Source: Pseudomonas resinovorans NBRC 106553
GTDB taxonomy: Bacteria; Pseudomonadota; Gammaproteobacteria; Pseudomonadales; Pseudomonadaceae
Direction of reading: 5' to 3'
Assembly (NCBI RefSeq): GCF_000412695.1
Contig: NC_021499.1
Span: forward strand, 2,356,001-2,420,000
DNA: 64,000 nucleotides
Both the position numbers and the translations under genes were made by a program. The notes under the pieces were generated by a model. It worked only from the letters and a program-made list of their open reading frames with translations, was not told where the DNA came from and made no database searches. Below are positions 48,568 through 56,320 of this stretch, one piece after another. Every line of letters starts with the position of its first letter. Within the stretch, counting starts at the first letter, position 1.

Positions 48568-49662
48568 ATGCTCAATAACGACCGCCTCTTGGTGCAGATC
48601 CTCCTGCTGGCCCTGCTCGGGGCTTGCCTCTGGGTGCTGGCGCCCTTCGTCTCGGCGCTGTTCTGGGCCGCCGTGCTGGCCTTCGCCAGCTGGCCACTGA
48701 TGCGGCTGCTGAGCAACCTGCTGCACGGCCGCGAGTCCACCGCAGCCGGCCTGCTCACGGCCGGCTGGATGCTGCTGGTGGCCTTGCCGCTGGTGTGGCT
48801 GGGCAGCAACCTCGCCCAGCATGTGCGCGATGCCACCGAACTGGTGAAGGACGTGCAGGTGCAGGGCCTGCCGCCGCCGCCGGACTGGCTCCCGCAGATC
48901 CCCCTGGTGGGCGAGCGCCTGGTGCGCGCCTGGCATTCCATCGACGCCCAGGGCGCGGCCTTCTTCGCCAGCCTCAAGCCCTACATGGGCCAGGCCGGCA
49001 ACTGGATCCTGGCACGCAGCGCGCAACTCGGCGGCGGCGTGCTGGAACTGGTGCTGAGCCTGGTGCTGGTGTTCTTCTTCTACCGCGACGGCCCGCGCAT
49101 GGCGCTGTTCGTCGAACGCGGCCTGGAACGACTGATCGGCGACCGTGCCGAGCACTACCTGGAACTGGTAGCCGGCACCGTGCAGCGGGTGGTCAACGGC
49201 GTGATCGGCACCGCCGCCGCCCAGGCCCTCTTGGCGCTGATCGGCTTCTGGATCGCCGGTGTGCCTGGCGCCCTGGTGCTGGCCATCGCCACCTTCGCCC
49301 TCAGCCTGATCCCCATGGGCCCGCCCCTGGTCTGGGTGCCGGTCACCGCCTGGCTGGCCTGGCACGGCGACTACGGCTACGCCGTGTTCCTCGGCATCTG
49401 GGGCATGTTCATCATCAGCGGCGTGGACAACGTGCTGAAGCCCTACCTCATCAGCCGTGGCGGCAACCTGCCCCTGGTGGTGGTGCTGCTCGGCGTGTTC
49501 GGCGGCATCCTCGCCTTCGGCTTCATGGGCCTGTTCCTCGGTCCAACCCTGCTGGCGGTGGCCTACAGCCTGATCTCCGACTGGATCGGCCACGGGCAGC
49601 CAGCCCAGGTGGTGGTGACCTCGACCGAGGTGGAGAAGGAGAGGGAGGGGCGGTCGTCCTGA
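48568..49662 (+). CDS. AI-2E family transporter
   Basis: A 364-aa membrane protein with about eight helices in the AI-2E/TqsA/PerM arrangement: paired N-terminal helices, a soluble middle and SLVLVFFFYRDGPRMALFVERG followed by the C-terminal helices. The family includes exporters of AI-2 and putative permeases of unknown cargo. AGAGAGATTCAGGG precedes the ATG. The final segment reads TSTEVEKEREGRSS. Its stop borders a fragment of another gene (an SDR C-terminus), so the region beyond is rearranged. Confidence 0.87.
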   Translation: MLNNDRLLVQILLLALLGACLWVLAPFVSALFWAAVLAFASWPLMRLLSNLLHGRESTAAGLLTAGWMLLVALPLVWLGSNLAQHVRDATELVKDVQVQGLPPPPDWLPQIPLVGERLVRAWHSIDAQGAAFFASLKPYMGQAGNWILARSAQLGGGVLELVLSLVLVFFFYRDGPRMALFVERGLERLIGDRAEHYLELVAGTVQRVVNGVIGTAAAQALLALIGFWIAGVPGALVLAIATFALSLIPMGPPLVWVPVTAWLAWHGDYGYAVFLGIWGMFIISGVDNVLKPYLISRGGNLPLVVVLLGVFGGILAFGFMGLFLGPTLLAVAYSLISDWIGHGQPAQVVVTSTEVEKEREGRSS

Positions 49663-49715
49663 ACGGCGGCGGCCTTCATCACCGGCCAGGTCATCGTCGT
49701 CGACGGCGGCCGGCC
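49663..49715 (+). pseudogene. C-terminal scar of a short-chain dehydrogenase
   Basis: Directly after the AI-2E stop, one frame reads AAAFITGQVIVVDGGR, which is the near-universal end of classical SDR/FabG enzymes (ITGQ...VDGG). No upstream SDR body is present. It indicates a recombination junction that left about 17 codons of an SDR next to the transporter. The following bases to 49940 hold no gene. Confidence 0.6.
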
Positions 49716-49940
49716 AAGCTACCGTTGCGGTTCTGATCTCCCGGCTCCCGGAGCTTCTGCGGCGCATCGCGGCGACCGGCTCAGGCGCGGCGTCGCGTCG
49801 GGAAAACGACACGGCGATTGCGGAATAGTCCGCGAGGTCCAACTGTGAGAATGTGCTCGCACTGGTACCAACCCATGGACCGATACCCGGGTACCAGCAG
49901 GGGAATGCCGATTCGTTCCCCGGGTTCCGCGAGTCGTCAC

Positions 49941-50978
49941 ATGAAAACGTCCTTCGAGAGTGTTCTCAAAAGCAAGAACCTGGCGCACCTGGACAAGGCG
50001 CGTCGGGAAGGCCTGACGCCCCAGGTGCGTCGGGTGTCCTTCATCCTGCGCGAGCACTTCTCGATGATGGCCTTCACCGGTGCGGTGGATGCGCTGGTCA
50101 CGGCCAATCTCATGAGTTCGTCCCCGGTGTTCGACGTCCAGGTCGTGGGGGGCGACGGCAACCTCGTGGTGAGCGACCTGGGCATTTCCATTTCCACCGA
50201 CTGCACGCTCACGGCGCTGGATGAAAAGTGCCAGGACATCCTGGTGGTCTGTGGCGGTTTTCGCGTTCGGCTGGAGGGCGATGCGCAGCTGCGGACGAAG
50301 CTGCGCTCGGCCGATGCCGCCGGCGCCGTGCTGGGTGGGCTCTGGAACGGCGCCTACTTCCTGGCCGAGGCCGGCTTGCTGGATGGCCATGACTGCGCGT
50401 TCCATCCGGACGGCCGCGCGATGATGAGCGAGCTGTTTCCCAAGGTGAAGGTGACCAGTCACGCCCAGGTGCTCGACCGCAGGCGGATCAGTTGCGCCGG
50501 CGCCAACAGCTCCCTGGGCATGATGCTGGAAGTGGTGCGCCACAGCGCTGGCGACGAACTGGTGAGCGCCGTGGAAGAGGTGCTCAGCTGCGACAAGATG
50601 CAGGAAGTCGTCGACGTGTCCGTGGTCTCCATCGACTTCGACCCGACGCTGCCGGAGACCCTCAAGCTCGCGCTGGAACTGATGCACAGCAACATCGAGG
50701 ACCCCATCGAGATCGACGAGATCGCACGCTACGTGGGTATCTCCAGACGGCACCTGGAGCGCCTGTTCAGGCGCCACGTGAAGGCGACGCCGCCGCGCTA
50801 CTACCTCGAGCTGCGACTGACCCGCGCGCGCCAGCTGCTGCAGCACACCAACAAATCGCTGATCGAGATCGCGGTGGCGAGCGGCTTCGTGACGCTCCCG
50901 CATTTCCAGCGCTGCTTCCGCACCATGTTCGATATGGCGCCGGGGCAGTTCCGCAAACGCAACCACTTCAAGGTCTGA
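49941..50978 (+). CDS. GlxA-type transcriptional regulator (DJ-1/PfpI + AraC HTH)
   Basis: A 345-aa regulator with an N-terminal DJ-1/PfpI-like domain (about 28-195; RRVSFILREHFSMMAFTGAVDA, LGGLWNGAYFLAEAGLLDG) and a C-terminal AraC DNA-binding domain with two HTH motifs (IDEIARYVGISRRHLERLF; IEIAVASGFVTLPHFQRCF). Close relatives of this design include ArgR, CdhR and GbdR, which sense amino acids or betaines. It is followed by azlCD, which it may control. The start is uncertain: 49941 fits the domain boundary but lacks a good ribosome binding site; 49875 is an alternative. Confidence 0.87.
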   Translation: MKTSFESVLKSKNLAHLDKARREGLTPQVRRVSFILREHFSMMAFTGAVDALVTANLMSSSPVFDVQVVGGDGNLVVSDLGISISTDCTLTALDEKCQDILVVCGGFRVRLEGDAQLRTKLRSADAAGAVLGGLWNGAYFLAEAGLLDGHDCAFHPDGRAMMSELFPKVKVTSHAQVLDRRRISCAGANSSLGMMLEVVRHSAGDELVSAVEEVLSCDKMQEVVDVSVVSIDFDPTLPETLKLALELMHSNIEDPIEIDEIARYVGISRRHLERLFRRHVKATPPRYYLELRLTRARQLLQHTNKSLIEIAVASGFVTLPHFQRCFRTMFDMAPGQFRKRNHFKV

Positions 50979-51030
50979 GCATCCAGGCAGGCATCGCGAA
51001 GCGATCAGGCTCCACAACCAAGGACACGAC

Positions 51031-51780
51031 ATGCCGTACCCGACTCGAACGCAAGCCTTCTGGGCGGGCGTTCGCACACTGATTCCACTGACGCCCGGCG
51101 TGGTGCCGTTCGGGCTGGTCGCGGGAGTCATGGCCATCGACCTGGGCATGTCCCCTGGCATGACGATGGCCATGACCCTGCTGTTCTACTCGGGCTCGGC
51201 CCAGATGGCCGCGCTGCAGCTGCTGCAGAACGGCGTGCTGCCGTTGGCGATCGTACTGACCGCCCTGATCATCAACCTGCGTTTCGTGATGTACAGCGCG
51301 TCGCTCGCGCCCTTCCTGCATCACTTGCCCCGGCGCTGGACCTGGCCGCTGTCCTACATGCTGTCCGACCAGTCGTATGCCATCTGCATTCTCAAGCTGT
51401 CGTCGGGGGAGCTGGGGCGCTTCGCCCACTTCTACTACGCCGGCACGGCACTGACCATGTGGTTGTCCTGGCAGATATCGGTACTGGCCGGGGTCTACCT
51501 GGGCGCCAGCATCCCCGGTTCCTGGTCGCTGAGCTTCGCGATACCGCTGTCCTTCCTGGCGATCCTGGTGCCGTCCATCCGCACGGCGGCAAGCCTGGGG
51601 GCCGCCGTGGTGGGTGGCGTGGTGGCGGTCCTGGCGATCGACATGCCCTACAACCTCGGGCTGGTCACCGCTTCCATCGCCGGCATCGTGGCCGGGGTGC
51701 TGATCGAGAACGCGCGACGCGGCGCGCAGGCCGCCACGGCCGCCACGGCCGCAAGCGTCAGCGAAAGGGAGGCGCCATGA
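51031..51780 (+). CDS. azlC: AzlC-family branched-chain amino acid exporter subunit
   Basis: A 249-aa membrane protein with about eight helices, showing the AzlC signature (TPGVVPFGLVAGVMAIDLGM, LLFYSGSAQMAALQLL, LRFVMYSASLAP). AzlC with its small partner AzlD exports branched-chain amino acids or related compounds. It is followed by azlD with an ATGA overlap. The GlxA-type regulator sits 52 bases upstream on the same strand. The extended C-terminus is Ala/Thr-rich. Confidence 0.9.
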   Translation: MPYPTRTQAFWAGVRTLIPLTPGVVPFGLVAGVMAIDLGMSPGMTMAMTLLFYSGSAQMAALQLLQNGVLPLAIVLTALIINLRFVMYSASLAPFLHHLPRRWTWPLSYMLSDQSYAICILKLSSGELGRFAHFYYAGTALTMWLSWQISVLAGVYLGASIPGSWSLSFAIPLSFLAILVPSIRTAASLGAAVVGGVVAVLAIDMPYNLGLVTASIAGIVAGVLIENARRGAQAATAATAASVSEREAP

Positions 51781-52103
51781 GCGACCTGACCTTGTGGGGG
51801 CTGTTCCTGGCCGCAGGCCTGGGCACCTTCGCAATGCGCCTCTCGTTCGTCGAACTCTACGGCCGCCTGCGGATTCCGGCGCTTCTCAAGCAAGCCTTGC
51901 TCTATGTGCCGGCGAGCGTGCTGGCCGCGCTGGTGCTGCCCGCCGTGATCTTCCCCAGTGGGCAGCACGACATCGCCCTGGACAACCCGCAGATCCCCGC
52001 GGCCATCGTCGCCGCCTTGCTCGCCTGGCTTACCCGCAATGCCGCGCTGACGCTCGCGGCCGGCATGCTCACGCTCTGGGGGCTCAAGTACCTCGGCTGG
52101 TAG
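51777..52103 (+). CDS. azlD: AzlD-family exporter subunit
   Basis: This 108-aa protein has three to four helices, with the N-terminal LWGLFLAAGLGTFAMRLSFV pattern and Pro-rich loops of AzlD. It pairs with AzlC. The start overlaps the azlC stop by 4 bases, giving coupled translation. It is the last gene before a long gene-free stretch. Confidence 0.9.
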   Translation: MSDLTLWGLFLAAGLGTFAMRLSFVELYGRLRIPALLKQALLYVPASVLAALVLPAVIFPSGQHDIALDNPQIPAAIVAALLAWLTRNAALTLAAGMLTLWGLKYLGW

Positions 52104-52865
52104 TGGCGCGGCGAATCCAGGCGGCCGGGCGTACCGATGCGCGAGCAAAAAAACGCCGCCCGTGTGGCGGCGGCGAGGTCGCAGGATATTGGCCTTTGAC
52201 TTAAGTCACGTCTGTACGAAGAGCCGGCTTCGAAGCCTTTCGAGGCCGTGCAGGTCGCAGGGCCGGGGAGGGCCTGCAGGGGAACAGAGAGGAGCCGTGG
52301 AGCGCTGCTGTTCCTGACCTGACTGCGAGCAAGATTACGCTGTGCGAGGCAGGGGACAGTTGTCCAGATTCGACCGCGCAAGGGTGGGATGCGACGTAGA
52401 CGGAGGTAGCCCGAATGAAATCCGGGGAGAGCCCCACCGCCGCTCCCGGATTTCATCCGGGCTACGACTGGTGTTGTTCGTGTCTCAGTTCAAGGATGGG
52501 GCGGGCGGCGTTCCGCGAGCTGAGCGATACCCATGCGCGCAGGGCTGATGGGTATCGCTCAACGCAAACTGGGTTCCGCTGAAGAATCCTGTTGCTTTGT
52601 ATCTCGCTAGTCCGCTAATGGCTGGAAGAAACTTCTTGCGAACGGCAGCTTCCGGCCAGTAGCGGACGTTCGAAATGACTACCGGGGCTTCTCATTTCTG
52701 AGCTGGGGCGACAGCGCAGAAATTGCTGCTCAAAGCCACTCGCTCCGCGAGTAACCGCCAGATTTTGTCATCCATCCAACAAAAACTGCGCATCAAAGAA
52801 AGGAGCAAAACCCCGATAGGCTGAGCAACCCTGCCAAAGAGATGCATGTCGAGAAGAGGGAAATT
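52104..52865. repeat. Gene-free gap with palindromic repeats
   Basis: About 760 bases without a supported gene. At 52406-52465 is GTAGCCCGAATGAAATCCGGGG...CCGGGCTAC, the same type as at 25558-25616. At about 52497-52575 is a damaged copy of the GTAGGATGGGT family. From about 52612 (TCCGCTAATGGC, then TTCCGGCCAGTAGCGGACGTTC) comes a third repeat type also seen near 57249. The last 100 bases before the IS show nothing recognisable. Confidence 0.55.
52147..52172 (-). terminator. Hairpin with T-run on the minus strand
   Basis: CGCCGCC, loop CGTGT, GGCGGCG preceded by seven A on the plus strand. Read on the minus strand it ends in seven T, so it would stop antisense transcription toward azlD. For azlD itself it would act only as a hairpin. 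Confidence 0.5.
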
Positions 52866-52883
52866 TGAATCGCCCCGGCTTTC

Positions 52884-53729
52884 CTAGACACTCTCCAAGC
52901 TCTGGAAATAACGCTTTTCAAACTCCACTGGCGATAGCTGCATAGCGCTGCTGTGCCGGCGTTTGGGGTTATAAAACATCTCGATGTAATCGAACACATC
53001 ACTCCGGGCTTCTTCGCGGGTGCCGTAGGTTTTTCGTCGGATGCGTTCCCGCTTCAGCAACTGGAAAAAGCTTTCCGCCACCGCGTTGTCGTGGCAGTTA
53101 CCGCGTCGACTCATGCTGCTGATCAGGTTGTTGGCCTTGAGGAAGCTCTGCCAGTCCGAGCTGCTGAACTGGCTGCCCTGGTCGGAGTGGATCATCACTT
53201 CCTGCTTGGGCTTGCGCCGCCACACCGCCATCAACAGGGCATCGATAGCCAGGTCGCTGCACATCCGTGGCTTCATCGACCAGCCGATCACCTGGCGTGA
53301 AAACAGATCCAGCACCACCGCCAAATACAGCCAGCCTTCATAGGTGCGGATGTAGGTGATGTCGGTGACCCAGACCTTGTTCGGTTCACTAACGTTGAAT
53401 TGCCGCTCCAGGCGATTGGGCGAAGCCACCGTTGGCCGGCCGCCGTAATAGCCGGGGCGCCGCCGATAGCCGGTCTGTGAGCGCAGCCCTTCTCCTCGCA
53501 TCAGGCGAGCCACGCGGTGCCGGCCACAGGACTCCCCCAGCTCACGCAGGTCGTCGTGAATCTTGCGATAGCCGTAGACCCCACCGCTTTCCAGCCAGGC
53601 ATGTTTGATCAACCCGAGTAGGCGCTGATCTTCCTTGGCGCGTACGGATTTCGGCTCGGTCAGCCAGGCGTAGTAACCGCTGGGATGCACTTTCAGGGTC
53701 TGGCAGAGACGTCGAACCGGGTACTCCAC
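52884..53729 (-). CDS. IS3-family transposase orfB (DDE catalytic)
   Basis: 281-aa OrfB. An HTH_21 segment at the N-terminus is followed by the rve integrase core: the DDE residues are the Asp in VWVTDITYI, the Asp in IHSDQGSQF and the Glu in NAVAESFFQLLKRE. The C-terminal MFYNPKRRHSSAMQLSP is typical of IS3 members. The active transposase is OrfAB, produced by -1 frameshifting at the A6G site in the end of orfA. The coding frame is intact, so this copy is probably mobile. Confidence 0.95.
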   Translation of the reverse strand: MEYPVRRLCQTLKVHPSGYYAWLTEPKSVRAKEDQRLLGLIKHAWLESGGVYGYRKIHDDLRELGESCGRHRVARLMRGEGLRSQTGYRRRPGYYGGRPTVASPNRLERQFNVSEPNKVWVTDITYIRTYEGWLYLAVVLDLFSRQVIGWSMKPRMCSDLAIDALLMAVWRRKPKQEVMIHSDQGSQFSSSDWQSFLKANNLISSMSRRGNCHDNAVAESFFQLLKRERIRRKTYGTREEARSDVFDYIEMFYNPKRRHSSAMQLSPVEFEKRYFQSLESV

Positions 53730-53755
53730 CGACAGCTTGCTGATGAAGGCGTACT

Positions 53756-54034
53756 TCAGCCGGACTCCTTGGCAAAGTACGCGGCGGCCTTTTTTAGGAT
53801 GTCTCGCTCTTCGGTCACTCGCTTGAGTTCGGCGCGCAGACGACGCAGTTCGGCCTGCTGATCGTCGTCTTGCTGCCGCTGCGCCTGGGGCTTGCCGTAG
53901 CGCTTGATCCAGGCATACAGGCTATGCACCGACATGCCTAACCGCGCTGCCACCTCGGCTACGGGGAGGCCGCGCTCGGTCACTTGTTTGACCGCTTCGA
54001 TTTTGAATTCTTCGGGGTAACGCTGGTTGCTCAT
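53756..54034 (-). CDS. IS3-family transposase orfA (HTH protein)
   Basis: The 92-aa HTH_Tnp_1 protein, same sequence as the one at 265-543. ILKKAAAYFAKESG at its end spans the slippery site; orfB overlaps in the -1 frame and the fused product continues as KKGRRVLCQGVRLKYAF into orfB. An AGGAGGTGCC ribosome binding site precedes the ATG. Confidence 0.94.
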   Translation of the reverse strand: MSNQRYPEEFKIEAVKQVTERGLPVAEVAARLGMSVHSLYAWIKRYGKPQAQRQQDDDQQAELRRLRAELKRVTEERDILKKAAAYFAKESG

Positions 54035-54096
54035 GGCACCTCCTAATGGGCCTCATTATGAGGCTTGGAGGTGTCTACGAAACTAGGGGCGATTCA

Positions 54097-54792
54097 GTAT
54101 TCGCTCATGCCGGCCTCTTCAGCCAGCGTCCCAAGACTGAACGGGGAAGCCAGATTGGCTTCCATGGTCGACAAGACTCGCCGCAACTTGAAGGCGGGCA
54201 ATGCATTACGGTGTGCGATATCGTCCGCCGAGCTGTCCAGATACTCGCGGGCAAGGTGGACAGCCATACATTGGGCCAGCCCCTGGAGAAACAGTGCGCT
54301 GACCGCATTCCGATTGGTCAGCTCCGCGCGGACCTGCTCCAGCAGCAGTGATAGGACCTCGTCACGACCACCCGATACCTCACGCAGACGGACGGCGCCG
54401 GATCCCCCGAGCACTTCCCGGACGGCTTTTTCAAGCAGCGGGATGCCGAGATAGATGTGCATCACTTCGAATGCATCTGCGCCGGAAACTTTCCAGCGCA
54501 TTTCGTAGGGCTCTGCGGAGGACGTCAAGAAAAAGTCCCCCTTGGCCACATGGCTGGTTTCCCACTCGCCGCCAGGAATTCGCTCCTCCACGGCAGCGGT
54601 TCCGGAGATGATCCACACCAGTAGCGGTTCGGCCACGGCCGGCACGATAAAGCTGTCCTGGTCACGTTCACGATTGAATATCTGAACCAATACATCGCGT
54701 GCTGCCAGGCTGTCCGAGGCAGCCAGACGCCTGCCGCGAATGTACGCCTCCAAACCCTCGGCAGAAGTCCGCTCGGTCAGGTTCACGCTCAT
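54097..54792 (-). pseudogene. AraC-type regulator cut by the IS3 element
   Basis: From MSVNLTERTSAEGLEAYIRG (ATG at 54792, behind AGGAGAGAGG) the frame encodes a cupin-like ligand domain and the first half of an AraC HTH: LRRVLSTMEANLASPFSLGTLAEEAGMSEY. It stops at once because the IS terminus supplies TGA. The second HTH (about 60 residues) is absent. The sequence on the other side of the IS (before 52866) does not continue it in any frame, so the 3' part was lost or moved. It is about 232 of an expected 300 residues and cannot bind DNA normally. Confidence 0.82.
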
Positions 54793-54953
54793 CCACCTCT
54801 CTCCTGATGGGTCAGGCCATCGGCCAATGGTTGCAACTGCAGCGTCATGAAACCTCACTTCACTCTCAGACCTTGCGAGCCGAAGTGGATTCAACGTCGA
54901 CGCCCGCACTGAGGCGGGCGATCAGATATTGGAACCATCACCTGGAAAAAAAA

Positions 54954-54975
54954 GCCGGAATGCATTCATTCCGGC
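54954..54975 (-). terminator. Rho-independent terminator after the Atu4866 gene
   Basis: On the minus strand GCCGGAATG, loop AATG, CATTCCGGC is followed by eight T, 8 bases after the Atu4866 stop. Confidence 0.92.
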
Positions 54976-54982
54976 CTTGGCT

Positions 54983-55237
54983 TCAACGCTCTGGATAGAG
55001 GACCATCCCGGCGTGATACAGCACGTTGTTTCGGAACTCGCCGTCTGCAGTGAAGCCTGTATCGTCGACGTACTGGATATGGTCGCCTTCAAGCCAGTAA
55101 CGTCCTTGGTAGGCACTTTTCTGCGACCCACGGGCCTCGTCATAACGTCCGCCAGGCAACAACTCATGGCGAATACGACCGTCGGCGGTCACCCACATGC
55201 CAACGTACTTGTTCTGGTCTCCGGATGGCTGTGCCAT
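54983..55237 (-). CDS. Atu4866-domain protein
   Basis: An 84-aa protein that matches the Atu4866 family along its whole length: YVGMWVTADGRIRHELLPGG, then the conserved GRYWLEGDHIQYVDDTGF and DGEFRNNVLYHAGMVLY. The fold is a small beta barrel with no known activity, although relatives are often beside dehydrogenases. The GAGGAGAAAG sequence precedes the ATG. It is 30 bases after the SDR gene on the same strand, probably the same transcript. Confidence 0.87.
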   Translation of the reverse strand: MAQPSGDQNKYVGMWVTADGRIRHELLPGGRYDEARGSQKSAYQGRYWLEGDHIQYVDDTGFTADGEFRNNVLYHAGMVLYPER

Positions 55238-55267
55238 GACTTTCTCCTCCTCGGCTGGAAATGACGA

Positions 55268-56005
55268 TCAGAAAGGGCTCGCGGTGGGACGGACGATCAA
55301 TTCGCTGACGTCCACATCAGCAGGCTGCTCGACGGCGTAGGCGATGGCGCGAGCAATGGCTACGGCGGGAATGGCGATCTTGCGGAACTCTTGCATTTCC
55401 GCGCGCCCACCTTCATCGGAAATGCTGTCAGCCAACTCGGACTCGGTGACACCGGGAGCGATGACTGTGACGCGAATGTCGCCACCTACTTCCTGACGAA
55501 GCCCTTCGGATATGGCGCGCACAGCATATTTAGTCGCGCAATACACGGCAGCGGTAGGGCTTACGGCATAGGCGCCGATCGATGCGATGTTGATGATCTG
55601 CCCCGATCGTTGTTGCTGCATAAGGGGCAGGGTCGCTGCAATGCCGTGCAGCACTCCGCGAATGTTCACATCGATCATCTGGTTCCATTCGTTGACCTTC
55701 AGGGCCTCCAACTTGGACAGCGGCATGACCCCGGCGTTATTGACCAGTACGTCCACGCGGCCGTGAAGCTCCACGGCAAAGTCGATGAACGATTGCATGT
55801 CATCCAGGCTGGTTACATCCAGTGGCAGCACATCGGCGATACCGCCAGCGGCACGAATTTCGTCTGCCAAGGCCTCGAGGCGATCGGTACGGCGAGCCCC
55901 CAATACAACCCGAGCGCCTTTGCCGGCGAGAAGGCGGGCGGTTGCCTCGCCAATGCCGCTGCTGGCACCGGTAATGACGACGACTTTCTGTTCGATATTG
56001 TTCAT
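55268..56005 (-). CDS. SDR-family oxidoreductase
   Basis: A 245-aa short-chain dehydrogenase: TGASSGIGEATARLLAGKG is the cofactor motif, NNAGVM the NAG motif, and the catalytic Ser-Tyr-Lys triad is ASIGAYAVSPTAAVYCATKY. It ends with PTASPF. The start at 56005 is preferred over the ATG at 56011, because AGGAG lies 8 rather than 2 bases away. It probably uses NADP. The AraC-type gene is divergent and may be its activator; Atu4866 follows in the same unit. Confidence 0.9.
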   Translation of the reverse strand: MNNIEQKVVVITGASSGIGEATARLLAGKGARVVLGARRTDRLEALADEIRAAGGIADVLPLDVTSLDDMQSFIDFAVELHGRVDVLVNNAGVMPLSKLEALKVNEWNQMIDVNIRGVLHGIAATLPLMQQQRSGQIINIASIGAYAVSPTAAVYCATKYAVRAISEGLRQEVGGDIRVTVIAPGVTESELADSISDEGGRAEMQEFRKIAIPAVAIARAIAYAVEQPADVDVSELIVRPTASPF

Positions 56006-56320
56006 CTTCATGACTCCTGTTTTCGCTTCAGAGGTTCCTGCTGCCCAGCAGGTCTTGGAGTGAGATTAAGAAGTCATGCCGAGGTGCCGTTAATCGATTA
56101 CTACGAAGGTTTTGCACAATGCTGTGGGGGCGGGAACGCCGCTAGTGCCGCTTCCAGCCGACTTTTTGCTGACTGAAAGCCATGTCCAAGTGGAACAAGG
56201 CGGACATCTGCCGGCACGGGTCCGGCGCTAATGGATGTCCTCGCGCATGGATACCCAGAGGTACGTCTACCAAGCGCCAAGCAATCGCAATATCCTTTGG
56301 CGCAGCAGATTGACGGAGTG

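Larger units (their letters stand above)
52866..54096 (-). mobile_element. Complete IS3-family insertion sequence
   Basis: The element is 1231 bp. Terminal inverted repeats are TGAATCGCCCCGGCTTTCCT (left) and, on the other strand, TGAATCGCCCCTAGTTTCGT (right), starting TG and ending CA as usual. It encodes orfA and orfB with a slippery A-AAA-AAG at 53789-53795 on the minus strand. The bases beside it, AATT on the left and GTAT on the right, do not repeat, so no 3-4 bp target duplication is seen. It interrupts an AraC-type regulator. It is identical over 605 bases to the copy at the left edge. Confidence 0.95.

Noticed and set aside
52793..53002. 69-codon frame crossing the left IS end
   Set aside because: It joins an antisense frame of the IS to flanking DNA and has no homology.
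56231..56320. Upstream extension of the AraC_N regulator to 56231
   Set aside because: The added 30 residues resemble nothing in the family, which starts near 56321.
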